IMG/VR virus record: IMGVR_UViG_3300042924_002579 | Span: 1 to 35,424 of that record | Source of the DNA: a virus | Direction: 5' to 3' (one strand) | Length of the DNA: 35,424 nt | Shown: in pieces, positions 7,721-12,829 of the stretch | Layout: each line of letters opens with the position of its first letter | How positions within the stretch are numbered: the first letter of the stretch is position 1 | Program-made: the position numbers and the translations under genes | Notes under the pieces: generated by a model | What the model saw: the letters and a program-made list of their open reading frames with translations, nothing else | What the model was told of the DNA's origin: nothing | The model's database searches: none

Positions 7721-7934
7721 TCAACCGGGCTACCTGCAGCCCCGTGAGCTGGCAGCCAGGTGGCGCGGTGTCGTCACGCTGAGCACGCTCGACAACTGGC
7801 GCAGCCAGAACCGCGGCCCGAGGTTCGTGAAGATCGGAGGCCGTGTCCTGTATCCCGTCGCTGAGGTGGAGGCCTACGAGGCTCGAAACCTGCGCGGGAT
7901 GCCCAACCACCCACCTACTCAACCGAGACCATGA
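7704..7934 (+). CDS. Small helix-turn-helix protein (HTH_17 / excisionase-like)
   Basis: This 76-residue protein has a strong AAGGAGGT ribosome site inside the end of recT. The layout YLQPRELAARWRGVVTLSTLDNWRSQNRGPRFVKIGGRVLYPVAEVEAYE is that of MerR-like HTH_17 or AlpA/excisionase proteins: a helix-turn-helix, then a wing containing the 'GP.fvkigg.v.Y....v..y' pattern. It could be the excisionase acting on attP about 5 kb away, or a regulator of the recombination operon. Position alone does not decide. The stop overlaps the next start (ATGA). Confidence 0.82.
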   Translation: MTKSSDQPGYLQPRELAARWRGVVTLSTLDNWRSQNRGPRFVKIGGRVLYPVAEVEAYEARNLRGMPNHPPTQPRP

Positions 7935-8257
7935 CCTTCAAGCTGAACCTGTCGATCTTCAAGTCCACCAAGCCCGAGAGCAAGGTGGACTTCAGCGGAA
8001 TGCTGAACGTGAAGGTCGAGGAGCTCGACGCCTTCTGCGCGTTCGTGATGAGCCAGACGCCGGATCAGTACGGCAGCGTGCAGGTGCCGATCAGCGGCTG
8101 GAAGAAGACCAGCCAGAAAGGGCTGGCGTATGTGAGCGCTGTGGCGCAGCCGCCACGCGACTGGGTGCCGCCTGTGACTGCGCAGGCTGCTGCCCAGAGC
8201 TTGGCGGCCGCTACTGACGGCGTGGTGACCGAGATCGTGGAGGCCGATCTCTTCTAG
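7931..8257 (+). CDS. Candidate single-stranded DNA-binding protein
   Basis: The gene encodes 108 residues. The N-terminal 75 look beta-rich (FKLNLSIFKSTKPES, MLNVKVEEL, YGSVQVPISGW, GLAYVSAVAQPP), compatible with an OB-like fold. A low-complexity alanine and glutamine linker follows, and the protein ends in EIVEADLF, an acidic tail with a terminal phenylalanine as in bacterial SSB. Being last in the nuclease-RecT operon supports an SSB role. I do not recognise the domain by sequence, so the call rests on tail and context. Its TAG stop overlaps the stop of the opposing gene in a shared CTAG. Confidence 0.55.
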   Translation: MTFKLNLSIFKSTKPESKVDFSGMLNVKVEELDAFCAFVMSQTPDQYGSVQVPISGWKKTSQKGLAYVSAVAQPPRDWVPPVTAQAAAQSLAAATDGVVTEIVEADLF

Positions 8258-8457
8258 GTCTGCATCAGCTCGAGCTCCAGGCGCGCGATCTCGTGCACCG
8301 CGGCCTGGAGCATCTCCTGCTGGTGGTAGCACTGCTTGAGAAGCTTTGCCGCGAGCGGGCCGGCCTGCGGGTGCTGCTCCAGCTGGCGGCATTGCTTCTC
8401 GATCTCGAACTGTTTCTCCGGTGGTATTGCAGCCACCATCCACTCACCGAAGTTCAT
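8254..8457 (-). CDS. Small helical protein, cyanophage-type, unknown
   Basis: This 67-residue protein begins MNFGEWMVAAIPPEKQFEIE, and the rest is heptad-like helix (LAAKLLKQCYHQQEML, AAVHEIARLELEL), so a coiled coil is likely. The start at 8457 is preferred over longer frames that run through the neighbouring rightward gene. It recalls small hypothetical proteins of cyanobacteria and their phages with a 'PPEKQ.E.E' opening and a 'YHQQ' motif, from memory only. It is transcribed against its neighbours and meets the SSB-like gene tail to tail, sharing the CTAG stop. Confidence 0.6.
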   Translation of the reverse strand: MNFGEWMVAAIPPEKQFEIEKQCRQLEQHPQAGPLAAKLLKQCYHQQEMLQAAVHEIARLELELMQT

Positions 8458-8487
8458 CTGTCTGGGGCGTGTTGCCCCATGTTGCCC

Positions 8488-8760
8488 ATGGAATGCCCTA
8501 AGTGCTCGAGCACAACGCTGCGTGTGCCGATCACGAACAATCGGCTGGCTGATCAGGTGGTGCGCCGGCGCCTGTGCGCTGAGTGCGGCCACAAGTGGTT
8601 CACGGTGGAGATGGCGGTGCCGGACTACGCGGTGGGCTGGAGCGTGGCGCACCTGCACAAGCCGGTGCTGCGCGTGCCGCTCGAGCTGAGCACCGGGCAC
8701 ACCAAGCTGCGGGTGGAGGCGGTGGAGGAAGGCGACCGCTGGCGACGTAACGGATTGTGA
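8488..8760 (+). CDS. NrdR-like zinc-ribbon protein
   Basis: This protein of about 90 residues (start at 8488, with an alternative ATG at 8479) opens with a zinc ribbon: CPKC at residues 3-6 and CAEC at 30-33. The spacing and wording (RVPITNNR, VRRRLCAECGHKWFTVE) closely follow the N-terminal zinc ribbon of the ribonucleotide-reductase repressor NrdR. The NrdR ATP-cone domain is absent; the remaining 50 residues are unrecognised. It may bind nucleic acid. The promoter-like element at 8753-8798 overlaps its last codons. Confidence 0.7.
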   Translation: MECPKCSSTTLRVPITNNRLADQVVRRRLCAECGHKWFTVEMAVPDYAVGWSVAHLHKPVLRVPLELSTGHTKLRVEAVEEGDRWRRNGL

Positions 8761-8798
8761 CAGCGGCGGTGCGGCGTGCACGGTCTGCGGTGTATAGT
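8753..8798 (+). promoter_or_regulatory. Promoter-like element, copy 1
   Basis: This block shares GATTGTGACAGC and, further on, GGTCTGYGGTGTATAGT with a second block at 12285-12327. The TATAGT at 8793-8798 is a good -10 box. No clear -35 is at 17 bp, and the conserved GATTGTGACAGC lies about 28 bp upstream of the -10, so it may be an activator or repressor site. It precedes the string of small rightward genes that begins at 8937. Confidence 0.6.
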
Positions 8799-8805
8799 GG
8801 TGACA

Positions 8806-8842
8806 CGAGGGACGGGGATCCCTCGCAAAACAACCTCCCCCG
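8806..8842 (+). promoter_or_regulatory. 5' leader hairpin with possible pseudoknot
   Basis: If transcription starts just after the TATAGT at 8793-8798, the RNA begins with a perfect 7-bp hairpin, CGAGGGA (8806-8812) pairing with TCCCTCG (8819-8825). Its loop contains CGGGG (8813-8817), which can pair with CCCCG at 8838-8842 to make an H-type pseudoknot. The leader is about 130 nt before the first start codon at 8937, unusually long for this compact genome. The function is unknown; it could protect the RNA end or control translation. Confidence 0.4.
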
Positions 8843-8936
8843 CGGAACCGGGTACACGACGCGTCACCACGAGCCCAACACGCCCTAAGTAAGGCTGCAC
8901 CGCCGGTTGGCCCGGCACACCTACCCACACCGCGCC

Positions 8937-9131
8937 ATGCTCACCGCCACTCTCCTGGTGATCTGGAAGCTGCTCCTGCCGCTGCTGCTGGTGGTCGCCG
9001 TGATCGACTGGCTGACCGCCAGCGACGATCGCCGCATCCGCGTTCTGCACAGCACCGGTCTGAGCCAGCGTCAGATCGCCGACCGCCTCAACGTCACCCG
9101 CTACCGCGTCCGCAGGGCGCTTGCCGCATGA
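8937..9131 (+). CDS. Membrane-anchored helix-turn-helix protein
   Basis: The 64-residue product, started at the ATG at 8937, has one strong N-terminal membrane segment (LLVIWKLLLPLLLVVAVI, about residues 6-23). It is followed by a cytoplasmic helix-turn-helix of the resolvase/Hin type (GLSQRQIADRLNVTRYRVRRAL, about 42-63). The charged SDDRRIR linker joins them. This would place a DNA-binding domain at the membrane. It leads the small-gene string under the first promoter-like element. I do not know a described family; the role could be regulatory or DNA tethering. Confidence 0.65.
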   Translation: MLTATLLVIWKLLLPLLLVVAVIDWLTASDDRRIRVLHSTGLSQRQIADRLNVTRYRVRRALAA

Positions 9132-9259
9132 TCAACCACATCAACAACGCCATCTGCTGTCTGATCGCCGCGAGCGTGTTCGCCATGATCGGCATCGAAT
9201 CCGGCGCGCATCACGCACCCACCCACAGCGGCACGCAGCAGGTGGTGCGGCATGACTGA
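9128..9259 (+). CDS. 43-residue putative membrane or exported peptide
   Basis: This short gene starts at 9128, overlapping the previous stop (ATGA), and runs into the next gene. The product has one hydrophobic stretch (AICCLIAASVFAMIGI) followed by a histidine-rich polar tail (GAHHAPTHSG). It is not recognised. The overlap on both sides and the shared style of the cassette are the main support. Confidence 0.5.
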   Translation: MINHINNAICCLIAASVFAMIGIESGAHHAPTHSGTQQVVRHD

Positions 9260-9416
9260 CACCCAGCGCTTCTACTTCCAGATCAAGGCCGCCAACGTGC
9301 TGGAGTGCGTCACGGCCTCCAGCCTCACCGAGGCCAAGCTGATCGCCGCCGACACGTGGATCGAGTGGTGGTCGCAGATCGAGTGGATCACACCTGCACC
9401 AGAGACCGATGCCTGA
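9252..9416 (+). CDS. 54-residue tryptophan-rich protein, unknown
   Basis: The product begins MTDTQRFYFQIKAANVLECV and contains TEAKLIAADTWIEWWSQIEWI, with four tryptophans in a short span. It resembles a small 'alpha/beta' fold in which a short strand is followed by a helix. It overlaps the previous gene by 8 nt and the next by 8 nt. There is no recognised family. Confidence 0.5.
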   Translation: MTDTQRFYFQIKAANVLECVTASSLTEAKLIAADTWIEWWSQIEWITPAPETDA

Positions 9417-9645
9417 GATCACCGGCGCCATGCTGCCGTTCGCATGGAGAGATGAGGAGCCCACCAGCCAGCACGGTGACGGCATCAGCCGGCCGCGGCC
9501 CAAGGCACGCACCAAGGAGTTCCGGCTGCTGGTGTACCCGCAGGGTGCGCGGCCGATGACGTGGATCACGCGGGCCGAATCGAAGAAGCACGCCATCCGC
9601 TACGCGCAGGCACGCTGGCCGGGCGCTGCGGTGGAGGTGGCATGA
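9409..9645 (+). CDS. 78-residue hypothetical protein
   Basis: The start at 9409 overlaps the end of the previous gene. The protein has a basic, proline-rich middle (ISRPRPKARTKEF) and a C-terminal part, MTWITRAESKKHAIRYAQARWPGA. That stretch parallels the preceding gene's 'TEAKLIAADTWI' pattern, in which a residue run after a short strand forms a helix carrying aromatic and basic residues. The two might be related folds, which is only a visual impression. No family is recognised. Confidence 0.5.
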   Translation: MPEITGAMLPFAWRDEEPTSQHGDGISRPRPKARTKEFRLLVYPQGARPMTWITRAESKKHAIRYAQARWPGAAVEVA

Positions 9646-9965
9646 TCCGCGCTGCCTTGACCGCTGCAGCACTGCTGCTGGCCAGCCCGGTGCACGCCCG
9701 GCAGGTGACTGCCACCGTCTACGACGGCTGGTATCACGGCCGTGCGATGGCGTGCGGCGGCACCTACCAGCACTGGGGCATCAGCGCCGCGCATCCATGG
9801 CTGCCATGCGGCACACCGGTGCGCGTCAGCCACCGCGGCCGCACGCTCACGGTGCGCGTCACCGATCGGTGCGACTGCGGCTCGATCGATCTCAGCGCCG
9901 GTGCTGCCCACCGCCTTGGTGTGCCGCTCGATGGCATTGCCACCGTCCGTATCTCGCATCCATGA
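9642..9965 (+). CDS. Secreted RlpA-like double-psi beta-barrel protein
   Basis: The product is 107 residues, starting at 9642 (ATGA overlap). Residues 1-20 form a signal peptide (MIRAALTAAALLLASPVHA with an AHA-type cleavage site). The mature part has the RlpA/expansin pattern: TVYDGWYHGRAMACGG, then AAHPWLPCGTPVRVSHRGRTLTVRVTDRC and GSIDLSAGAAHRLG, including the aspartate in TDR that corresponds to the catalytic acid of RlpA. Such proteins cut or bind peptidoglycan. Four cysteines may form disulphides outside the cytoplasm. It lies outside the lysis cassette, among early small genes, so a role in envelope modification of the lysogen is possible. Confidence 0.82.
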   Translation: MIRAALTAAALLLASPVHARQVTATVYDGWYHGRAMACGGTYQHWGISAAHPWLPCGTPVRVSHRGRTLTVRVTDRCDCGSIDLSAGAAHRLGVPLDGIATVRISHP

Positions 9966-10159
9966 GCGACATTCGCCACCGCATCGAGCAGCTGCTGAGC
10001 GACACCAGTGCGTTCACGGCTGGTCAGACTGAGGAGCGCCAGCGGATCCGCCAGCTGATCGACATCCGCATCGACCAGCTGTGCGGCACCGTTGGGCTCC
10101 GCAACCGCCAGCAGCTCTGCGCCGAGCTGCTCCACATCCGTCAACTCCTCGAGCCATGA
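9962..10159 (+). CDS. 65-residue helical protein, unknown
   Basis: This protein starts MSDIRHRIEQLLSD, directly overlapping the RlpA-like stop. It is rich in arginine, glutamine and leucine with heptad-like spacing (RIRQLIDIRIDQL, LCAELLHIRQLL), so a coiled coil is likely. No family is recognised; it is supported by the tight overlap at both ends. Confidence 0.5.
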   Translation: MSDIRHRIEQLLSDTSAFTAGQTEERQRIRQLIDIRIDQLCGTVGLRNRQQLCAELLHIRQLLEP

Positions 10160-10425
10160 GCGAAGCAGTCAAACTCGACCAGATGCGCGCCGACATGATG
10201 GACGCGCTCTACGAACGCAGCGGCCGCACCTGCAGCACCTACACCGGGCTGTGGGAGGAGTTCTGCCGCGACCTAGCGGCCAACTTCCGCGACACGTCAT
10301 ACCCCGAGCTGCTGGCCCGCGTGGTGCGCGCCATGGATGCCACCGAGTCGGTGATGACGCAGAAGCAGGCGCAGCAGGCGATCGAGGTCTGCCGCCAGCA
10401 GCTGCTGGGGGATAAGTGGCGATGA
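10156..10425 (+). CDS. 89-residue helical protein, unknown
   Basis: The start at 10156 overlaps the previous stop (ATGA). The product is charged and helical (KLDQMRADMMDALYERSG, SYPELLARVVRAMDATESVMTQKQAQQAIEVCRQ) and has no membrane segment. No family is recognised. The 3' end overlaps the next start by 4 nt. Confidence 0.55.
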   Translation: MSEAVKLDQMRADMMDALYERSGRTCSTYTGLWEEFCRDLAANFRDTSYPELLARVVRAMDATESVMTQKQAQQAIEVCRQQLLGDKWR

Positions 10426-10607
10426 GCCGGCCGTTCAAGCGCGGTGAAGAGAACTTCGCCGTCATCCTGAGCGAGGAGCTGGTGCGCGAGCTGCGCCAGC
10501 TTCGCGCTGCCGGGCTCAGCTACCAACAGCTGGCCGATCGGTATGAGATCGACAAGAAGCACGCATGGCGCATCTGCAAGGGCATCGCATGGGGGTGGCT
10601 CCAGTGA
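10422..10607 (+). CDS. Small helix-turn-helix protein
   Basis: The product is 61 residues from the ATG at 10422. Residues about 22-55 (LRQLRAAGLSYQQLADRY then EIDKKHAWRICKG) have the form of a helix-turn-helix of the Hin/sigma-4 or transposase kind, similar in pattern to the C-terminal part of the membrane-anchored protein at 8937 ('GLS..QiAdR'). It probably binds DNA. Its target is unknown. Confidence 0.65.
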   Translation: MSRPFKRGEENFAVILSEELVRELRQLRAAGLSYQQLADRYEIDKKHAWRICKGIAWGWLQ

Positions 10608-10816
10608 CTGACCAGATCAACCCAGACCACTACCGACAGGGTGGCATCGAGTGCATCGATGCGATTGAGGCTGCCCTGACACCGGAGGAGTTTCGCGGCT
10701 ACTGCAAGGGCAACGTGATCAAGTACACCTGGCGCGAGCGCCACAAGGGTGAGGCGGTATCGCTGGCCAAGGCGCAGTGGTATCTGCGGCGACTGCTCGG
10801 CAAACTGGAGGGATGA
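10604..10816 (+). CDS. DUF3310 family protein
   Basis: The core INPDHYRQGGIECIDAIEA, then CKGNVIKYTWRERHKG and AKAQWYLRRLL, is the DUF3310 signature found in many phages, including the T7 gp1.7 nucleotide-kinase relative. The start is uncertain. The GTG at 10604 overlaps the previous stop (GTGA) in the style of the cassette. An ATG at 10589 with AAGGG upstream would add five residues. The product is about 70 residues, the size of the domain alone. It probably works in nucleotide metabolism. Confidence 0.82.
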   Translation: MTDQINPDHYRQGGIECIDAIEAALTPEEFRGYCKGNVIKYTWRERHKGEAVSLAKAQWYLRRLLGKLEG

Positions 10817-11043
10817 TGCACCTGCCCGGTTTGAACCTGCTGGAGCGCGCAGCGCTGTGGGTTTTGGTGCGCAGCCCGCGCACCAGTCTGGTGGTGGTGA
10901 AGGAGCGGCTCTGGCCGACCGTGTTTACCGCTGCGGATCCGAGCGATCCGGTGGCTGCCTATGTCACCAACAACGACACCGAGCCGCCATCGATGCAGCT
11001 CGAGCGGATCTTCCATCAGCCGGCATACGGCGAGGAAGAATGA
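10813..11043 (+). CDS. 76-residue hypothetical protein
   Basis: The start ATG at 10813 overlaps the DUF3310 stop. The N-terminal half is moderately hydrophobic (GLNLLERAALWVLVRSPRTSLVVVKERLW) and the C-terminal half is acidic (QPAYGEEE). No family is recognised. A single amphipathic membrane-associated helix is possible. Confidence 0.5.
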   Translation: MMHLPGLNLLERAALWVLVRSPRTSLVVVKERLWPTVFTAADPSDPVAAYVTNNDTEPPSMQLERIFHQPAYGEEE

Positions 11044-11384
11044 TCAGACTGCACGCCGGCCGCCTGCTGCTGGTGTGCAGCCGCTCCGATCGCAACTGGC
11101 ACGCACGGGTCATTCTTGGACCGAAGCCCGAGCACCAGCTGGAGGCTGACACCGGCACCATGCACCTGCAGGAGGCATTCCAGCGGGCGCAGAAGATCTA
11201 TGAGGCAGCGCTGGTGAAGCTGCGCCCCGAAGGCGGCCAGCGCATGTGTTGGGACTGTCTGCATTGGTGCACGCACCGCAACCGCTGCGAACTGTCGTTG
11301 CCAGAATCGAAGCAGAGCGGTGGTCGCTACGCGGCCAGGTGCGAGATCTATGAGCCAGCCGAAGGTGATCAGCCGCACCGATAG
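11040..11384 (+). CDS. Cysteine-rich small protein, possible zinc binder
   Basis: The gene encodes 114 residues from the ATG at 11040, overlapping the previous stop. A C-terminal cysteine set, CWDCLHWCTHRNRC near residues 67-80, plus a later cysteine (AARCEIYEP), could bind zinc. The N-terminal half is basic and beta-like (RLHAGRLLLVCSRSDRNWHARVIL). No family is recognised. The next gene overlaps its 3' end by 35 nt, the longest overlap in this cassette. Confidence 0.55.
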   Translation: MIRLHAGRLLLVCSRSDRNWHARVILGPKPEHQLEADTGTMHLQEAFQRAQKIYEAALVKLRPEGGQRMCWDCLHWCTHRNRCELSLPESKQSGGRYAARCEIYEPAEGDQPHR

Positions 11385-11523
11385 AGGTGGCGGATCGATC
11401 GAGACGCTGGAGCCTGACGGCGGAGGGGAGCTCTACTACCGCAGCTGCGTCGGTGGGATCTGCCGCTACTCAAGCGACCTGTGGCAGGCCGAGCTCTACC
11501 TAGACCACCTGCTGGCACGCTGA
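11350..11523 (+). CDS. 57-residue hypothetical protein
   Basis: Starting at the ATG at 11350 inside the previous gene, the product runs MSQPKVISRTDRGGGSIETL through GELYYRSCVGGICRYSSDLWQAELYLDHLL. It has a glycine-rich turn and two cysteines. No family is recognised. The stop overlaps the next start (TGATG). Confidence 0.5.
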   Translation: MSQPKVISRTDRGGGSIETLEPDGGGELYYRSCVGGICRYSSDLWQAELYLDHLLAR

Positions 11524-11609
11524 TGCTGCGCGACGTGCTGGTGCTGGTGCTCGAGTACTGGGCGACGTGCCTGATTGCGCTGTGGGTGTGCAGCCGGATC
11601 CTGCCGTAG
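11523..11609 (+). CDS. 28-residue membrane peptide
   Basis: This very short gene begins in the TGATG overlap with the preceding gene. The product, MLRDVLVLVLEYWATCLIAL followed by WVCSRILP, is almost entirely one hydrophobic helix with a charge at each end. It ends the string of small genes. Real expression is plausible because the coupling is perfect, but chance cannot be excluded at this size. Confidence 0.4.
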   Translation: MLRDVLVLVLEYWATCLIALWVCSRILP

Positions 11610-11717
11610 GCCGGCTGCAAGCCCGATGCGAACGCAGAGCGGGAACGCCTCAGGATAGGTGCGGCCGGTGGTGGGTCCTCACGCGGTGTCCACCTGGTGC
11701 CCGCAGCCGGCCTCTAC
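11606..11717. ncRNA. Candidate structured RNA in a 137-bp gap
   Basis: GTAGGCCGGCTGC at 11606-11618 can pair with GCAGCCGGC plus CTAC at 11703-11717, with a 2-nt bulge. Inside, CCCG-a-TGCGAACGCA-gag-CGGG makes one hairpin, and GGTGG with CCACC near 11665-11694 makes another, so a branched fold can be drawn. No open frame is evident in the gap between the rightward small-gene string and the leftward HNH gene. Strand is undetermined. A bidirectional processing or termination structure is the simpler alternative. Confidence 0.3.
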
Positions 11718-11746
11718 GGGAACGCCCAGACTCTCCAGAAGAAGGT

Positions 11747-12064
11747 CTAGGCGCCAACGTTACCCTCTCCCGCAACCCACCGCGCGATCGCCCACTCGCC
11801 CAGTGGTGTCCAGAAGTGCTGGGCGCGGTACCAGCTGACCCACTCCTTGTGGCCCTTCTGGCTGTTGCACATCAGGCAGCAGCTGATCAGGTTCTCGCGC
11901 ACGGTGAGGCCGCCATGCACCTTGGGCACCACATGATCGAGCGTCGGGCTGCGGCCAAGCGGATCGCCGCAGTAGGCGCAGCGGTAGTTCCATGCGAGGT
12001 GGATCTGATCGCGCGCGGAGCGGCGGGTGACCAGACGGGTCTCATCAATGTGATGTCGATCCAA
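11747..12064 (-). CDS. HNH endonuclease
   Basis: This 105-residue protein has the complete small HNH layout: CAYC near residues 29-32, LDHVVPKVHGG near 42-52 with the catalytic histidine, then ENLISCCLMCNSQKG near 57-71. Two CxxC pairs should hold a structural zinc. The start appears to be TTG at 12064, inside the end of the upstream leftward gene. Stand-alone HNH proteins in phages act in packaging near terminase or as mobile elements. Here it is far from visible head genes, set against the surrounding rightward genes. Confidence 0.88.
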   Translation of the reverse strand: MDRHHIDETRLVTRRSARDQIHLAWNYRCAYCGDPLGRSPTLDHVVPKVHGGLTVRENLISCCLMCNSQKGHKEWVSWYRAQHFWTPLGEWAIARWVAGEGNVGA

Positions 12065-12227
12065 GGTCCGGCGGCAGGGGAACTGTCGTCACATCGATCT
12101 CGATGATGTCCTCGTCAGGCGGGAGGAACTCGGCCAGCTGGCTGTAAATGTCGGCCGCGAGGTCGTCGGGATCGGTGTCTGACCGGATGATGAGCTTGGC
12201 GGAGATCTCTAGGTAGAACGCCCGCAT
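12045..12227 (-). CDS. 60-residue protein upstream of the HNH gene, unknown
   Basis: Started at the ATG at 12227, it reads MRAFYLEISAKLIIRSDT, then DPDDLAADIYSQLAEFLPPDEDIIEIDVTTVPL. Alternating hydrophobic strands and a central helix suggest a small alpha/beta protein; a longer frame from 12263 begins with TTG and is less likely. It overlaps the HNH gene by 20 nt. There is no recognised family. Confidence 0.55.
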   Translation of the reverse strand: MRAFYLEISAKLIIRSDTDPDDLAADIYSQLAEFLPPDEDIIEIDVTTVPLPPDLGSTSH

Positions 12228-12284
12228 GGGCTGGCCGCCGCTGGGCCAACGGTAGCGGTGCAAACAGGATCGGGCAGTGTGAAC

Positions 12285-12327
12285 GATTGTGACAGCAGGG
12301 CGAGGTGCGCGGTCTGTGGTGTATAGT
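12285..12327 (+). promoter_or_regulatory. Promoter-like element, copy 2
   Basis: This copy of the element at 8753-8798 has the same GATTGTGACAGC start and the same GGTCTGTGGTGTATAGT end, with a 3-nt shorter middle. The TATAGT at 12322-12327 lies 25 nt upstream of the next start codon, and a GGAGG ribosome site sits between. The leader is short here, unlike the 130-nt leader after copy 1. Conservation of both ends and not the middle suggests two bound sites. Confidence 0.6.
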
Positions 12328-12352
12328 TACTTCAGTTCAGGCGGAGGACGCC

Positions 12353-12598
12353 ATGCTTCAGACTCTCGATCAGATGGGCGAGACCCTCACCGTTGGCCAG
12401 AAGGTCTGGGTGGACATGCCCCACATGGCCGACTGGTTCCCCGGTGCGGTGATGTTTGCCGAGGTGGTAGAAGGCCACCGCGATCCCCAGCCCGGCATGG
12501 TGTGGGTGCGCCAGCTGCCGACCGCAGCGCTCCCCTTCCCTGGCGAAGAAGGCGGTTGGGTCTCCGAGCAGCACGCCAGCCGCTGCCTAGGGCGCTGA
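12353..12598 (+). CDS. 81-residue hypothetical protein under promoter copy 2
   Basis: The ATG at 12353 follows GGCGGAGGAC, a strong ribosome site. The product has a beta-rich, SH3-like look: LTVGQKVWVDMPHMADWFPGAVMFAEVVEG, PGMVWVRQLP and GGWVSEQHASRCL. Small barrel proteins of this type in phages often bind DNA or partner proteins. No family is assigned. A 12-aa upstream extension would cross the promoter element and is rejected. Confidence 0.65.
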   Translation: MLQTLDQMGETLTVGQKVWVDMPHMADWFPGAVMFAEVVEGHRDPQPGMVWVRQLPTAALPFPGEEGGWVSEQHASRCLGR

Positions 12599-12640
12599 GC
12601 CCTGACCAGGCCGCTCCGGCGGCCCTCCTACTCTCCACCC

Positions 12641-12829
12641 ATGCAATACATCCTCCGCATCGGCCCGTGGCACGTCGGGCCGTTCACCACCCACCAAGGC
12701 GCGCAGCACTGGGCAGAGCGCCACGGGTGCGACGACTACACGATGATCCCGCTTGATGACCCTGCCGAAGCGCCGATCAGGATCCACCGGCTGCGCATGG
12801 CAACGCTGGCGCATCCGCTGCGCGAATAG
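12641..12829 (+). CDS. 62-residue hypothetical protein next to attP
   Basis: The product begins MQYILRIGPWHVGPFTTHQGA with an alternating hydrophobic strand followed by a helix (QHWAERHGC) and a C-terminal part IRIHRLRMATLAHPLRE. No family is recognised. The stop codon TAG at 12827-12829 lies inside the left arm-type repeat of attP, so the gene ends exactly at the attachment region. A GGCGGCCC stretch lies upstream rather than a textbook ribosome site. Confidence 0.5.
   Translation: MQYILRIGPWHVGPFTTHQGAQHWAERHGCDDYTMIPLDDPAEAPIRIHRLRMATLAHPLRE

Noticed and set aside
11567-12106. Rightward open frame opposite the HNH gene
   Set aside because: The reverse strand has a full HNH motif set; this frame is its shadow.
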